Assembly: GCA_947184155.2 (NCBI GenBank)
Contig: CAMXCT020001084.1
Span: 1 to 64,000, forward strand
Reading direction: 5' to 3'
DNA: 64,000 nucleotides
From: Cladocopium goreaui
Taxonomy: Eukaryota > Sar > Dinophyceae > Suessiales > Symbiodiniaceae
Below are positions 1-12,057 of the stretch, one piece after another. How positions within the stretch are numbered: position 1 is the stretch's first letter; the number at the start of each line of letters is the position of its first letter. The position numbers and the translations under genes are program-made. Under the pieces are notes generated by a model that made no database searches, was not told the origin of the DNA, and saw nothing but the letters and a program-made list of their open reading frames with translations.

Positions 1-1429
1 GGGACCCTGATTTTATAGTGCATAAAATGGTGGTACCCAGCCCCCCCCCCTGTGGCACCTCTAAAAAATCAAAAAAACACCCATACCACCATGATTAATG
101 ATCTATAAAATCAAAAAATATATAAACCCACCAAAAACACCCAAAAAACACGAGTGTCTATAAAATCAGGGTCACCAACGTACCGTTGGACAGCCTTTTA
201 AGGCAACATAACAGGTCTATAAAATCAAAAGTTCAATGACCCCCACTTTGAGGATTCAATTTCTGGATCCGGAAGATGCAAATGTTGCACTGGAACCTTT
301 TGATTTTATAGTGGTTATTGTTGTCCCTTTACTTTTTGATTTTATAGATCTGTTCCCATATTATAGTCTTATTATGTCTTAGTATGTCTTAGTTCTATGA
401 TGTTCTATGATGTTTTATGTAGTTCAAGAGTCTCTCACCAAAGGTATCCCCTTGCATATTGGGGGGGAACCCTGGAGCCGCTGATTTTATAGCTATAATT
501 TGGTGGGGCGCAGCCCCCCGATAACCCTGTCATTTCTATAAAATCAAAGTGTCCAGCCGTACACAGGGATGCACAAAGCTATAAAATCTAACAAGTATAG
601 ACTGCCCCCCAATACTGCAAAATGCCTATAAAATCAGGACACAACCTTGAAAAAATTCCCTTTTAAAGAAAAAATATGAATCCCAAAGATCACTATAAAA
701 TTCAGGACTGGGTTACCTCATTTTGATGGCAGCTCTCTCAGAGATTGTGAGCCGTATTTTTTGGGGGGGGCTACCAACCATGATTTTATAGCAGAGAGAT
801 CCCCTTGTGAATTTCAAGAGTCTCCCAGAGACCGCCATTTTATAGAGGTACCTGGTTTCCACTATAAGGGTACATTCTGGGAATCTTTCTTAAACCAGGA
901 TAAAAACAAGATTGCAAGAAATACGACTCTATAAAATCAAAAAACAAAAAATACCACATGAATACACATGCCTGTTTGTAACCACCAAAGTTCCCTATAA
1001 AATCTAGATACCGGGTGCAGGTTTTTTCCTTGAAGGTCATCTACCTGGTCCAGTACAAAATCAGGATCTCCAAGATGGTGGCTTTACAAAGTCTGTTGAA
1101 ACATGTGCACCCTTACTATTGGGGTACCTGGTCTCTGATGTTATAGTTATAGTGGAACTATTTGAAAGAGATGTCAATACAAGCTGGACCCGGGCCTTTG
1201 ATTTTATAGAAAAGTTTCTTTTGGGATGGTTGTGGCTTGGGATACCATCAATTTCCATAGTTTGCTGAATCAGGTTCAATTAAATGAAAACAAACACCAG
1301 AACTTGGAAAACAATTGCCATTTTGGGAAACTTTTTGGCACCGGGATTGTTGAAGCAAAATTTCCAGATGAAATCGAAAACTTAGTCACTGGTCCCTATG
1401 AGTTATCAGTTATCCATTTCGGAGTGCTG

Positions 1430-2545
1430 TTGTGCCTCACTATATGGAAAGCTTTATATAAAGATGTTGGAAGCGAGTAATGACCCAATTTTGGAATTTA
1501 GCGCGGCGGGAGGTTACACTTTTAATTTTAAAGAGAGAGAGAGAGAGATTTGGCCCATATTGACGCCGATCACACGCACTACGTACCCCCAATGATTTCT
1601 GAACTATCTGTGGAAAGGGAACGTGAACACGCGCAGTGCTCAAGCAAAAACTCTCTATAAAATCGACAAATTAGTCTCTACTTGGGTGTCCTTCAAACCT
1701 GAACTGTCCATTTTGGAGTCCTGCGGTCCGCGGCGCCTTGCGGTATAGAAAGTGGCAAGGATGTTTGGGGCATGTATTGACCAAATTTTGGAGTTTAGAG
1801 GGCCAGGAGGTGGGAAACATATGTAAAGAGTCCATTTTCTGGAACTTTTTGAATCTTTTTGATTTTATAGAGGCAATGAGTCCATATTGAAGCCGAGTAC
1901 ATGCACCAAGTACCCCTACTGATTTCCGAATGATCCCCAATCCGTCCCAATTTCAAGCTGCTGAAAGGCAACGTCAACACGCGCAGTTCTCAAGCACAAC
2001 CTCTCTATAAAATCGACAAGTTAGTCGCTACCGGGGGGCCTTTCAAACCTGAACTGTCCATTTTGGAGTCCTGCTGTGCCTCACGATATGGAAAGGGGCA
2101 AGGATGTTTACTGACCAAATTTTGGAGTTTAGAGTCTAGAGCTCAAGGAGGCGGGAAACATATAAACAGAGTCCAGTTTCTGGAACTTTTTGAACCTTTT
2201 TGATTTTATAAAGACAATGGGTCCACATTGAAGCCCAGTACATGCACGTACCCCCACTGATTCCGAATCATCCCCAATCCGTCCCAATTTCAAGCTATGG
2301 GAATGGAAAAGCAACGTCAACACGCACAGTGCTCAAGCAAAACCTCTCTATAAAATCAAAAAAATCTTTGTTTGGGGGTCCTTCAAGCCTGAACTGTCCA
2401 TTTTGGAGTCCTGCTGTGCCTAACGATATGGACAGTGGCAAAGATGTTTGAGGCGTGTATTGACCAAATTTTGGAGTTAGAGGGCAAGGAGGCGGGAAAC
2501 ATATGAACAGAGTCCAATTTCTGGAACTTTTTGATTTTATAGCGG
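1430..2545. repeat. Tandem repeat, about 300-350 bp unit, 3-4 copies
   Basis: Each copy contains the same ordered landmarks: TTGACCAAATTTTGGAGTTTAGA, then a GGCGGGAAACATAT-type stretch, a GATTTTATAG motif, a region matching CCCCAATCCGTCCCAATTTCAAGC, a CTATAAAATC motif, and TGTCCATTTTGGAGTCCTGC. The first landmark starts near 1481 (degenerate), 1778, 2109 and 2460. No reading frame is conserved between copies, so this is a non-coding duplication. Confidence 0.8.
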
Positions 2546-3244
2546 CCGCATTCTCAAAGGCACAACCTTAAAAAAAGAACCAACAAAAAAATAATGTTTT
2601 TTTTTTGGGAAGGGCTCCCAAGAGGTACCTGAAACCATCTAGAACTAGTTTGAAACCATCTCTATCTATCCATCTGTCTGTTTCTCTTTCTCTCCCTCGC
2701 TCTCTCTATCATATCTATCTATCGATTATATTCTCATTATCTCTAAGATGTGGATCACCTCAATAACTATCGCATTAGTCAGCTGCTGTATTGGCAGCTT
2801 GTTAGACGCATTCCCCGTCGGTCTTGATAAAGATGTTAGCGGGATGCGGAGATCGGTTACACAACAAATTTATCTCAAAAACCTTCCCTCTATTACGTCA
2901 GGATCAGTGGGCCAACAAATCAGAACCATGCCAAAATAAAAAACATCTCTATAAAGGTCAGGTGCCTGGGCCCCCCTGAATTGGTCATAAGCCACATGTT
3001 GGCCTACAAATGGTTTACAAAAGGCCTTCTATGAAATCAGATCTTTATTTTTGTATTCTTTTTGGACGCTTTGTGCACAGACCTCATCTGACTAAAATTT
3101 CCATTTCAAACAATACATGGGTACTACCATTAAATATATATATTTATATGTGATTATATATGTATATAGGAAATAGAAAGGGGTATGCAGAGAACATAAA
3201 CACCATACGCCAAACAACAAAGAGGGTAGGCATTTTGATTTTAT

Positions 3245-4362
3245 AGATAGTGGGCCATGATTTGATGTGATTTGCATTGCTTGCCTTGCTAACCAGCACC
3301 CCCTGGTCAACTTGCAGGCTTTAATTTGAGCCAACCAACCAACACCGTATCTATAATATTAAAAACATTTGAAGACTATCAAATACTATCAAACAACACC
3401 AGAGGAAACCTATAAAATTAAAACAAAAAACAAGATCATCCATTTGTTAGTCCAAAATAAACCCACTATAAAATCATAACGCACAGCCTCCTCCAATCTG
3501 TTGCCCCCCAAAAAAGTCCCACTATAAAATCAAAACACACAGCCTCCTCCAATCTGTTACTTCAAAAATAGATCCACTATAAAATCAAAATTTATGCCTT
3601 TGCATTCCTTGTTCACAATCAATCATTCTATTCTATGAAATCAAAGTGTACAGTCCCCACGAAAAACATGAGATGTTGAATACTTGTTTTGTGACCACTT
3701 TTTGGACCAGGTGATTGCAATACTCTTATGATTATGGGGAACGCTTGCGCGCCTGATTTATAGCTGAAATACCCGAGGGGATATCAAAACAATCAGGCAA
3801 TTATTGTTCTGACGTGTTAGTGTCAGCCAGGATGTTACATGAACCCCCAGGATATTTATCTAATGTATTCCAAGGATGTGTGCATGATTCATTGAAGCAT
3901 CATTGACCGTGATTTGATGGGATTTGCATAGATTTACATTGTTTGCCTTGCTAACCAGCACCCCCTGGTCAGCTTGCAGGCTTTAATTTGACCACAGTGT
4001 CACACGGAGTCTACAATATCAAAAACATTTGAACACGATCAAACAACACCAATGACAACCTATAAAATCAAAAAACCACAACACAATCATCCATTGTTAC
4101 TCCACAAACCAAAACACTATAAAATCAAAAACACAGCCTCCTCCAATCTGTTGCGTCAAGAATAGATCAACTATAAAATCAAAACTTCTTCCATTGCATT
4201 CCTTGTTCACAACCAATCACTTTATTCTATAGTCAAAGTGCACAACCCCCCCCAAAAAAATAAAACATGAAATTTCGGAATTTTGTTTTGTGACCACTTT
4301 TTGGACCAGGTGACCGCTATAATTTTCTGATTATGGGGGACGCTTGCGTGCCTGATTTATTC
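3245..4362. repeat. Two-copy direct duplication, about 0.5 kb
   Basis: Bases 3,245-3,768 and 3,910-4,362 match over most of their length. Shared landmarks are CCTTGCTAACCAGCACCCCC, AAAAACATTTGAA, the CACAGCCTCCTCCAATCTGTT block and GACCACTTTTTGGACCAGGTGA. Both copies end in a GCTTGCG(C/T)GCCTGATTTAT stretch. Copies differ by many substitutions and small indels, so the duplication is not recent. No coding function is seen. Confidence 0.8.
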
Positions 4363-5335
4363 GATGGGGACACGGCAGGGTGTTTGATAGTCACCTGACC
4401 CTACCCCTGGGCCAAGCTAGTTTTTGAGCAAAATGGAAATGGTGTGCGATTGACAATTAGTCATATAAACTTATATATATATATATAAATATAATTGTAT
4501 ATATATATATAAATCAGACAAACAATGACACACATATATTATATAGCAAACATATGCAAACATCAGCAAACCATCACAAACCAACCTGCTTGTCAGATAC
4601 TATCACTATAAAATCAAAAAGCTCAAGCACAACTTTTATATCTATAAAATCAAAAAGTCAACCTCCAGTGAAACGTGTCCACTTCAGTCCACTTTCAACA
4701 TAGTAATCACTATAAAATCAAAAGGGAGGGGGGGTACCCTGTACTTGCACCAGTCTATAAAATCAAAAAGCCGGGACCCCAATGTTTTCTGACAACAAAA
4801 TGTTTACATAAAAAATCAGTTTATACGGACCCTGGCGTCCTTGATTTTATAGAGGATTCCCGGAGGAGGATTGTGATATTGTAATTATATTGAATAGTGT
4901 AGTTGCTCACTGTAGTTCAGCACTGAAATTTACTGATGGTCCATTCCTGGACAACTGCACCATCTGGGATTGGTGAAATGTGGAAGTAACATGCAAATCG
5001 CTGTTCCGACCTGCTTGGAAGATCCGCAAAATTGAATCCCAAACAAAGAAGCATGTTCTCTTATCTGTAAGTATCTATCGGCCACCAACCACATTTTTGT
5101 GCGTATCATGAACCTCGCTGTCACGACAGTGGAATCAGTCTTCCCCCAATCCGTCTCTCACAAAGGGAAATTGATTCGCAGATCGACAGGTTGCAAGAAG
5201 GCCATGGGTCCAAAATGTCAATTCTGTGCTTGCAACTAAAAGTTTCAAATTCAATCCACGAACTGACTATTAGTTTGGTGGCCGAGTATCAAAATCACGT
5301 CTATCCGCGTTTAAGTTTATGTATATGACGTTTAT
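4363..5335. other. Non-coding spacer with a short TA tract
   Basis: A TA-rich microsatellite occupies about 4,470-4,515. The remainder holds the last copies of the CTATAAAATC motif (to 4,850) and then about 480 bases in which I see no supported gene. The short frames here have no recognisable domain. Confidence 0.5.
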
Positions 5336-5948
5336 CCGCCGACCCCGCCGACGGCAAGGGGGAGCGCGTCAGAGAAGACATGAGAAGACATTACAATCAG
5401 CCAGGGGCAAGAAATGATGAGAGCAACCTGCAAGAGCCAGTTTCTTGCCCGTTCAGAAAGCAACGTTAGGCAGAGGCAGCCGCGGGCCGAATGCCTGGTC
5501 CGTCCTTCAGTGCCATGGCGCGTCGCTGTGGCGAGGCCAAGGTTTTGGAGGCTTGAAGGCTGCAATTTGGAGCTAGTTCTTTGTTAGGCACTACAGGCCG
5601 TTGTGCGGAGGCCCGTTCCGTCCTTCACTGCCATGCTGTTTGAATGTGGCAAAGCCGCTCTTTTCGAGCTTTGGCAGCTGGACGTTTCGAGGCTTGGCGG
5701 ATCAGGCAGTCAGGCAACAAGAGCAAAAAGGGAGAGAAACAAAAGCAAGAAGGCAGGAGAAAGCGGAGAGCAAAAAGACCGCTACTTTCTTGTAGGGGCA
5801 GAAAGCGACGTTAGGCACTACAGGCCGTTGCCTGGAGGCCCGTTCCGTCCTTCACTGCCATGCTGTTTGAGTGTGGCGAACCGCTCTTTTCGAGCCTTGG
5901 CAGCTGGACGTTTCGAGGCTTGGCGGATCAGGCAGTCAGGCAGCAAGA
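5336..5948. repeat. Left part of a ~225-bp tandem array (target repeat)
   Basis: Two good units and a degenerate first one. Each unit runs through GACGTTAGGCACTACAGGCC, CTTCACTGCCATGCTGTTTG, GCAGCTGGACGTTTCGAGGC and GGCGGATCAGGCAGTCAGGC, followed by a purine-rich AAGCAAGAAGGCAGGAGAAA stretch. The same units reappear at 33,463-34,430 in the same orientation. Several frames stay open across units because unit lengths and composition allow it, but no domain is recognisable. The last unit is interrupted at 5,948 by the putative transposon. Confidence 0.8.
5945..5948. other. Left target site duplication AAGA
   Basis: The left flank reads GGCAGTCAGGCAGC-AAGA and is followed directly by the terminal repeat. 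The right terminus is followed by AAGA-GCAAGAAGGCGAG. An undisturbed copy of the target repeat at 33,681-33,705 reads GCAGC-AAGA-GCAAGAAGG with a single AAGA, so the four bases were duplicated on insertion. Confidence 0.85.
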
Positions 5949-5979
5949 AAGCCAGTGCCAGGGCATTTGGGTATTTCAT
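5949..5979 (+). repeat. Left terminal inverted repeat (31 bp)
   Basis: Begins AAGCCAGTGCCAGGGCATTT and continues to TATTTCAT. It is the exact reverse complement of 33,432-33,462. Beyond base 31 the two ends are still similar for about 20 bases (CTTGGGGTTTTCAT against CATTTGGTGCTTTCAC) and then diverge. Confidence 0.88.
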
Positions 5980-6013
5980 GTGTACTTGGGGTTTTCATTT
6001 TGGATGATGGCAA

Positions 6014-6640
6014 TGTGGCAAGCTCTACGCAAGGACTCTGCAAAAGATTTCTACCATGGACTTACCCTATTATGCAAGGACCCTGGTAACAAAAAACCTA
6101 CCATGGATTGAATGGTAGGATGGCAAGCTTTGTGCAAGGACCATGCGAAAGATTTCTACCATGGATGGTAAGCTCTATGCAAGGATTCTGCAAAAGACCT
6201 CTACAATGGATTTGCTCTATGCAAGGACTCTGATAAAACAAATCGCCACCATGGATTGGATGGTAAGATGGCAAGCTTTGTGCAAGGGCCATGTAAAGAT
6301 TTCTATCATGGATGGTAAGCTCTACGCAAGGACTCTGCAAAAGATCTCTACAATGGATTTGCTCTATGCAAGGACTCTGGTAAAAAAAAAACTCTACCAT
6401 GAATTGGATGGTTAGATGGCAAGCTTTGTGCAAGGACCATTTCTACCATGGATGGTAAGCTCTATGCAAGGACTTTGCAAAAGATCTCTACAATGGATTT
6501 GCTCTATGCAAGGACTCTGGTAAAAAAACTCTACCATGGATTGGATGGTAAGATGGCAAGCTTTGTGCAAGGACCATGTAAAGATTTCTACCATGGATGG
6601 TAAGCTCTACACAAGGACTATATATGCAAAAGATATCTAC
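6014..6640 (+). repeat. Left subterminal tandem array, ~147-bp unit
   Basis: Four tandem units begin with GGCAAGCTTTGTGCAAGGACC-type sequence at about 6,122, 6,270, 6,417 and 6,554, preceded by a partial copy from 6,014. Each unit has shorter internal repeats built on GCTCTATGCAAGGACTCTG and TCTACCATGGATGG. The same sequence occurs in opposite orientation at 33,045-33,245. Arrays of this kind near transposon ends often serve as transposase binding sites; that role is inferred. Long frames here are repeat artefacts. Confidence 0.82.
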
Positions 6641-6767
6641 AATATAGAAGCTTTTGAATGTACTTACTACCTAAATGTGTATGGCAACGTAAATAGTTCT
6701 GGCATTCCCCACGCACAAGTATTATACCAAGTCACCTACCACCTATTGTTTCCCTGTCAGTACACAC

Positions 6768-7115
6768 AATATATAATTATACGTATAAATAAGTAAATAT
6801 ATATAAATAAATATATATATATATAATATTTGGAAAACTAGTTGTATTTATGTAAATATAATAATATATATATGTATAATATATATGTATATACATGATA
6901 TAAAATAAATAAATATATATATATATATACTTATTTTTAATAAATTATATCATGTATATATATATATATATGTAAATATATATATATATATACATGATAT
7001 AATTTATTATATATAAGTATATATATATATGATATATTATATTTATATGAACATATAAATAAATAAATAAATATATATATCAATGCTGAATATGCAAATA
7101 TATATTTATATGTGT
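6768..7115. repeat. AT-rich microsatellite tract
   Basis: Almost pure TA and ATAAATA repeats. It lies just inside the left subterminal array. A similar but shorter tract lies just inside the right array at 32,798-32,873. Confidence 0.85.
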
Positions 7116-8450
7116 ATGTTTTTAAGTCTCCATACCCCAAAATAGCCACAAGAAGAAGTAGGAAGTGACATGAAGGTATTGAATTTGATTTCCGGTACAA
7201 TGGACATGTATGCGCAACCTAGCAAACTCACACTTGCATTCACACATGCTTCTGTTTTTGCCCACACATCTTCCTCCCTTTTTTAACATCAGACTTTCAA
7301 CATGTGGCATGAACTTCACAAACTCAAAGTCAAGCACGTGGTTTACCTGTCAGCTTGTCATATTTTATATTGGCCAGAAGGCAAATGATGCATTAAGATA
7401 GTTTGTTGTGAAATTCAACAAGTCTCTTGATAGTTCTTTTTGATGCAGCATTTGAAACAAATACAATGGTTTCAGGAAAATTTTAATCATGGAAAGTCAC
7501 TTCAAGCTGTTCCAATGATCACCTGTAATTGCTTCACCTGCTACCTTTTGCACCTACTACTTCTTAATGGCAAACCATCAATCAATGTTAGTCCACATGA
7601 TACTAATGGAAAGTCGCCTGTCACTTACTGCCACAACTTGTTACATTAGAAACTCACCTGTCACCTGTCATCCACTAGTGCGTCCCACTGACAGCCAACC
7701 TATATTCTATGTCAGTGGAAAGCCACTCACTGTAACCTAAAATGTTTAAAAGGAAAGCCATCTCCTGACTCCTGCTTTTTGGCCTGCTATGTTGGCCCTG
7801 CCATTGGTGATGCAGACTTCTTTGGGCAAGGCCAGCGCCCAAGAGCACCATTTGGAAAAAGGAAGTGATTGTCATTTCAGTCTGAGGGGATGCAGCTGTG
7901 GGCATTTACAATAAGAAACAAAACGATACCACAGAATGTTACTTCAGCAAAGCATTTGTTTTTATGAATTCATGTCACCATGCCACAAAAAATGATAGAC
8001 AGTGATGCCATCACTTCACCATATTTGTTGGCCAAGCCACTGCTAGGATGGCTTCACAGGAGAATCAGCCATCCTCATGCGACGTAGCTGGCTCAGCAAT
8101 GCCCAGAGAGGATGCCCTTTTAAATTTAACATCCCCCTCATGGGAAAAAAGGGCCATCCCCCCCAAGAAGAAATTTACAAGTCAAATTCATGCAGTTTCA
8201 ACCTTCCCGTGACCATTCTGAATCTGTTTTGTGTCAGTGGCCTGCTCTGAACTTAGGTTAATGCATTATGGTCACGTGACCCAGCAGCTTTGATTCCGAT
8301 GCCAAGTTCAAGTTTGTCACTTTCAGTTTCAACCTTTGTTTTGATGCTTTGGATGTTGCATTTGAATTTGCCACGCAGCCATTATAAGATCTATATAGGG
8401 ATTTCACCTGTCATCTGTCACCTGTCATTTGTCCTAATGTCGCACCCAAT
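7116..8450. other. No supported gene
   Basis: Several TCACCTGTCA motifs (for example 7,655-7,675 and 8,405-8,425) but no frame with convincing exon character. It may hold the 5' region or early introns of the gene whose exons appear from about 8,450. Confidence 0.4.
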
Positions 8451-8805
8451 GTCGCGGTCACAGAAGCCATTCAGGAAGATTTGGAAAAGTCCATTGATGA
8501 GCAGTGATGAGATGAACCTATGGTTTCCTGCCTTTAAACCTGAGGATGTGAAGTTGGAGACGAGCCTGAATTGAAATTAATTTCAAACTTTGTAGCTGTT
8601 TGAGTCTAAGCTCCATCAAAGAAATGATGCACTTTGAGTCTTGCTTCAGGATCACACCACTGAGTTCGGATGCTGCTTTGGCGGAAAGGATGCGATTGGC
8701 ATTGGGAACAGGGGCTTTCGAAGACCAGATCATCACCCCGTTGTTCCCAGACGAGTTCAAGTTCGGAGTGATCATGAAAGACAACCAGACAATGAAGTTG
8801 CAGGT
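8451..8805 (+). CDS. Exons of an unknown protein (gene 1, first recognisable part)
   Basis: Two protein-like stretches in different frames. The first (about 8,451-8,570) encodes a segment ending FPAFKPEDVKLE. The second (about 8,590-8,805) reads from SSIKEMMHFESCF to FGVIMKDNQTMKLQ and ends at CAG followed by GTAGTT, a good donor. I recognise no domain. Frame change and the splice signal imply an intron between them. The start codon is not identifiable, and these are probably internal exons of a longer gene running to about 15.4 kb. Confidence 0.45.
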
Positions 8806-8954
8806 AGTTATGTTTGACAATTGACATTTGCATTTGCCGGGGCTTTGAAAACAAGAAAAAGTGATTCAAATGATTGACATGTACTTGGACATAGTCAGCT
8901 TATCATACTAAGATGCAAGATTTTCCAGATTTGGATTGATTTTTTTCCAGGTAC

Positions 8955-10162
8955 AAGCATCACTGGCAAGGCTCGGCTTGAATCCCAGAGTTTGTTCCAC
9001 AAGCTGTCATCAGTCACCTGTCCATCAAAGGTCACCTGTCTATCAAAGAGTCTATGCAGCTGATTTCAATTTCCATGTATGATCATTTTTTTTTGCAGGT
9101 GATCCTGAGGAGTGCTTGTCTCAGTGAAGACGTTTTTCATGTCCCTTGGACTTGTCACTTGGTGTTTGGGGAAGAGTTTCAAGTCAGGATGTGGCCAAGA
9201 TGGGAGCAGACAAGGACTTCCGTAAGCAAGCAATGCAGTTTACTTCATCACCATTGACTGCAACTTGCCAGCTGTGTGCAGTTTCCCTTGGTGAGTTTCA
9301 GTGGCAGGATTCCGAACATCAACGTCATGATTCATCATGGATTGGTGTGGGGCTTGGGTTTTGGGAATCATTTCACTGTTGCAACATCAAAGCTGTAATG
9401 TATTTATTTTGGAAAGATTTTCAGGCAAGTATTCTGCAGTGTTGCATTTTGTGAAGGGTTGATTCATTTGGATCCTGCATGCAGGTGCTGAACTACCCAG
9501 TCTGCAGCTTGATTGACTTCAGTGACCTGTCTTTTAGCTTTCTTTCTTGTCATTCCGGTCACCTTGCAAGATCTAAGATTTTGTCATGCAATTTATGTTG
9601 GAAATTTTTGCCAGGTGCAAACATCACAGGCTCGGCTTGAATCTCAGAGTTTGTTCCACAAGCTGTCATCAGTCACCTGTCCATCAAAGTCACCAGTCAC
9701 CTGTCTATCAAAGAGTCTGCGCAGCTGATTTCAATTTCCATGTATGATCATTTTTTTTTGCAGGTGATCCTGAGGAGTGCTTGTCTCAGTGAAGACGTTT
9801 TTCATGTCCCTTGGACTTGTCACTTGGTGTTTGGGGAAGAGTTTCAAGTCAGGATGTGGCCAAGATGGGAGCAGACAAGGACTTCCGTAAGCAAGCAATG
9901 CAGTTTACTTCATCACCATTGACTGCAACTTGCCAGCTGTGTGCAGTTTCCCTTGGTGACTTTCAGTGGCAGGATTCCGAACATCAACGTCATGATTCAT
10001 CATGGATTGGTGTGGGGCTTGGGTTTTGGGAATCATTTCACTGTTGCAACATCAAAGCTGTAATGTATTTATTTTGGAAAGATTTGCAGGCAAGTATTCT
10101 GCAGTGTTGCATTTTGTGAAGGGTTGATGCATTTGGATTTTGCATGCAGGTGCTGAACTGCC
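8955..10162 (+). repeat. Direct duplication of an exon-containing segment (~545 bp, 665-bp offset)
   Basis: Bases 8,955-9,497 and 9,617-10,162 are nearly identical. Both include GGCTCGGCTTGAAT, a GCAGGTGATCCTGAGGAGTG stretch, AAGATGGGAGCAGACAAGGA and TGCATGCAGGTGCTGAACT. Protein-like pieces are preserved in both copies: an ARLESQSLFHKLS stretch, a SSQDVAKMGADKDFRKQAMQ stretch and a NINVMIHHGLVWGLGFGNHF stretch. The gene therefore seems to have a duplicated exon cassette, which could create repeated protein modules or mutually exclusive exons. Confidence 0.75.
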
Positions 10163-10261
10163 AAGCCTCGTCAGATCCACAGCATTGTCAAGAGTCCGTC
10201 GTGGAGTGAAGTGCTGAATGTTTGTTTTGGCTGATGCATTGCAAGTGTCCCTCATGCGTTT

Positions 10262-10474
10262 TTGGCTGGCATTTGGCCCCAGTCTTCTGTCATTTCAGAC
10301 TCGTCGCCTGTCACTAGCCAATTTGGCATCCGCTGTCCAATGGCCAAGCGCAGCCTGTCCCAGGAGACCTTAGATCTGGCATTTCTGTTCACAAAGGTTT
10401 TCCCAGAACTCACAGTGCAGGACTCATGGTCCACAACGGCATCGAGCCATTCTGAGGCAGGATTTCTGCAGTGA
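10262..10474 (+). CDS. Exon of unknown protein (gene 1)
   Basis: A protein-like stretch around FGIRCPMAKRSLSQETLDLA followed by FLFTKVFPELTVQDSW. No known domain. It follows the duplicated exon cassette in the same strand and is probably part of the same gene. Exon limits are uncertain. Confidence 0.4.
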   Translation: MAGIWPQSSVISDSSPVTSQFGIRCPMAKRSLSQETLDLAFLFTKVFPELTVQDSWSTTASSHSEAGFLQ

Positions 10475-11780
10475 CTGTGCTGTAGTGTTTGATGGATGTA
10501 AGACACTTTTTTCTTTGATCCCAGGGAGATCACAAGCGGTGCCGGGTCGATGTCCAGATCTCATCCAAGCTCATGTGTGGTGCAGTGTTTGGTACATTTA
10601 CCTTTAGGAAGTTTGAATCCAATTAGCATGCGGTTTGAATACATTAGCACGGAATACTACATCGTTGCAAGTTGTCATTTGCTTGGCCCAGGTGCCACCA
10701 CCACCTCCCTTCTTCATCGAAAAGGTCTTTTGTGTTCAGATCTCAGATCATGATTTCAATGATTTCATTTGAGATCATGATTTTCAGTCCTTCTTAATAA
10801 GATGTGGTAAATTTCCTGTTGGTTTCGGCCGGGGCCAGGAACCCCAAAAGAACCGAGATGTTGTAAAACTCGGTCTTTTTCAAGTTTGAATTTTCCCCTG
10901 GGTTTTGGTGACCCAACCCCAGCAGGAAATTTAGAAATAAGATGTTTTCAGGCCAGACCAAAATCGAAGGCCCAGAAGAAGCCAATGGAGGCATGGGGGT
11001 TTCGCTCAAAACTGAGCGGTTTCGATTTGTCTAGTTGGTTGAGGAAAGTGTGAGGTCGGTTATTTTGTATTTTATTGTTTTGCTTGGGAACTTGATTTAC
11101 ATTAGATGGGTGTTGAGAGTTAGCTTGATGAAAGAAAGGAGGTTACAGTTTGTTTAGGGAGTGTTGTTGAACTGTGTCGACAGGTGATTGAGGTCATCTG
11201 ATGGTGTGAGTGACAGGTGATCGAGAGGTCATTGGACCTGAAATTCACGGTCTATATGTTGAAGGCACCTGGAAACTGAAGTTGATGCACGTGAAACTTG
11301 AAGCTTGTTGGTGTCATTAGCTTGAACTTGATGCCAGATTTTGACGAGCAACTCAGAGGCGCGCAGTCATCATATGTCATCTGTCCATGTTGAGGTCATT
11401 GGCAACATTATTTTCAATGTTCAAGCCATTGGCATGCATCAACATTATTTTGTTTTCTTGGGCAGGACATCATGGCAAAGCGATGGCAAGCATTGCTTGA
11501 GGGCCCCTAAAGAAGTGGCCTCTTTTAGATCCGCCTTTTTCCCACAGGCACTTTAAAACTCTGTTAACTCTTTGCTGTGAGCAGAGAAAAAGTTTGATAA
11601 AGCAGCATCAGCATGTTGACAGACAATTTTTCCAATGACAAGTTAACCATGTTTTCTGTCATCTGTCTTCTGTCACCTGTCAGTTTCTTGTTGCCCAGGT
11701 TGACCATTGAACTTTTGCCAGCACCTCATTGCTTGCAGTGTGAATGTTTCTTTTTTGCATGTCATGCAAGTTGTTCTTGG
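10475..11780. other. Probable intron or spacer
   Basis: No convincing exon. Contains scattered GACAGGTGA motifs near 11,180-11,225 and 11,675. Confidence 0.35.
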
Positions 11781-11860
11781 GATGATGATGATGATGCTGA
11801 TGATGATGAGGAGGACGATGATGATGATGATGATGATGTTGATGATGATGATGATGATAG
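11781..11860 (+). repeat. GATGAT microsatellite
   Basis: Repeats of GAT and GATGAC over about 80 bases. Read on the plus strand this gives a poly-Asp stretch and on the minus strand poly-His; both are best explained by the microsatellite. Confidence 0.8.
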
Positions 11861-12057
11861 TGTGATGTCATGTTCATTGTGTCGGGGTCTGCCCGGCAAA
11901 TCTGCTTAGGCTGAAGCCTTCGCCTTTACTTGCCTTTGATGCCAGGCACTTTCTGTGAGAATTTCATGTGGTTTCGAATGGTGAATGATTGCAGCAAATG
12001 CCACCACATGCACAATGATATGTTTTTGTTTGTGCAGCAATTTTGTTTCAAAGCCCG

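Larger units (their letters stand above)
1..4900. repeat. Field of dispersed CTATAAAATC motifs
   Basis: About 40 copies of CTATAAAATC or its complement GATTTTATAG lie in both orientations, typically 50-150 bases apart (for example near 213, 300, 537, 627, 781, 996, 1199, 1654, 1859, 2348, 3236, 3468, 3522, 4600, 4642, 4708, 4755 and 4845). The sequence between them differs, so this is a short interspersed motif and not a simple tandem repeat. No convincing exon was found here; the short reading frames mostly begin or end in the motif. The core resembles a TATA box, but its density and two-way orientation argue against ordinary promoters. The function is unknown. Confidence 0.75.

Noticed and set aside
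1..4900. TATAAAATC copies as TATA-box promoters
   Set aside because: Too many, in both orientations, with no genes following them.
6098..6594. Both-strand frames of 85-110 residues in the left subterminal array
   Set aside because: Repeat translations with no domain, broken in the inverted copy at the right end.
11680..11877. Poly-His or poly-Asp protein
   Set aside because: GAT microsatellite; no supporting exon structure.
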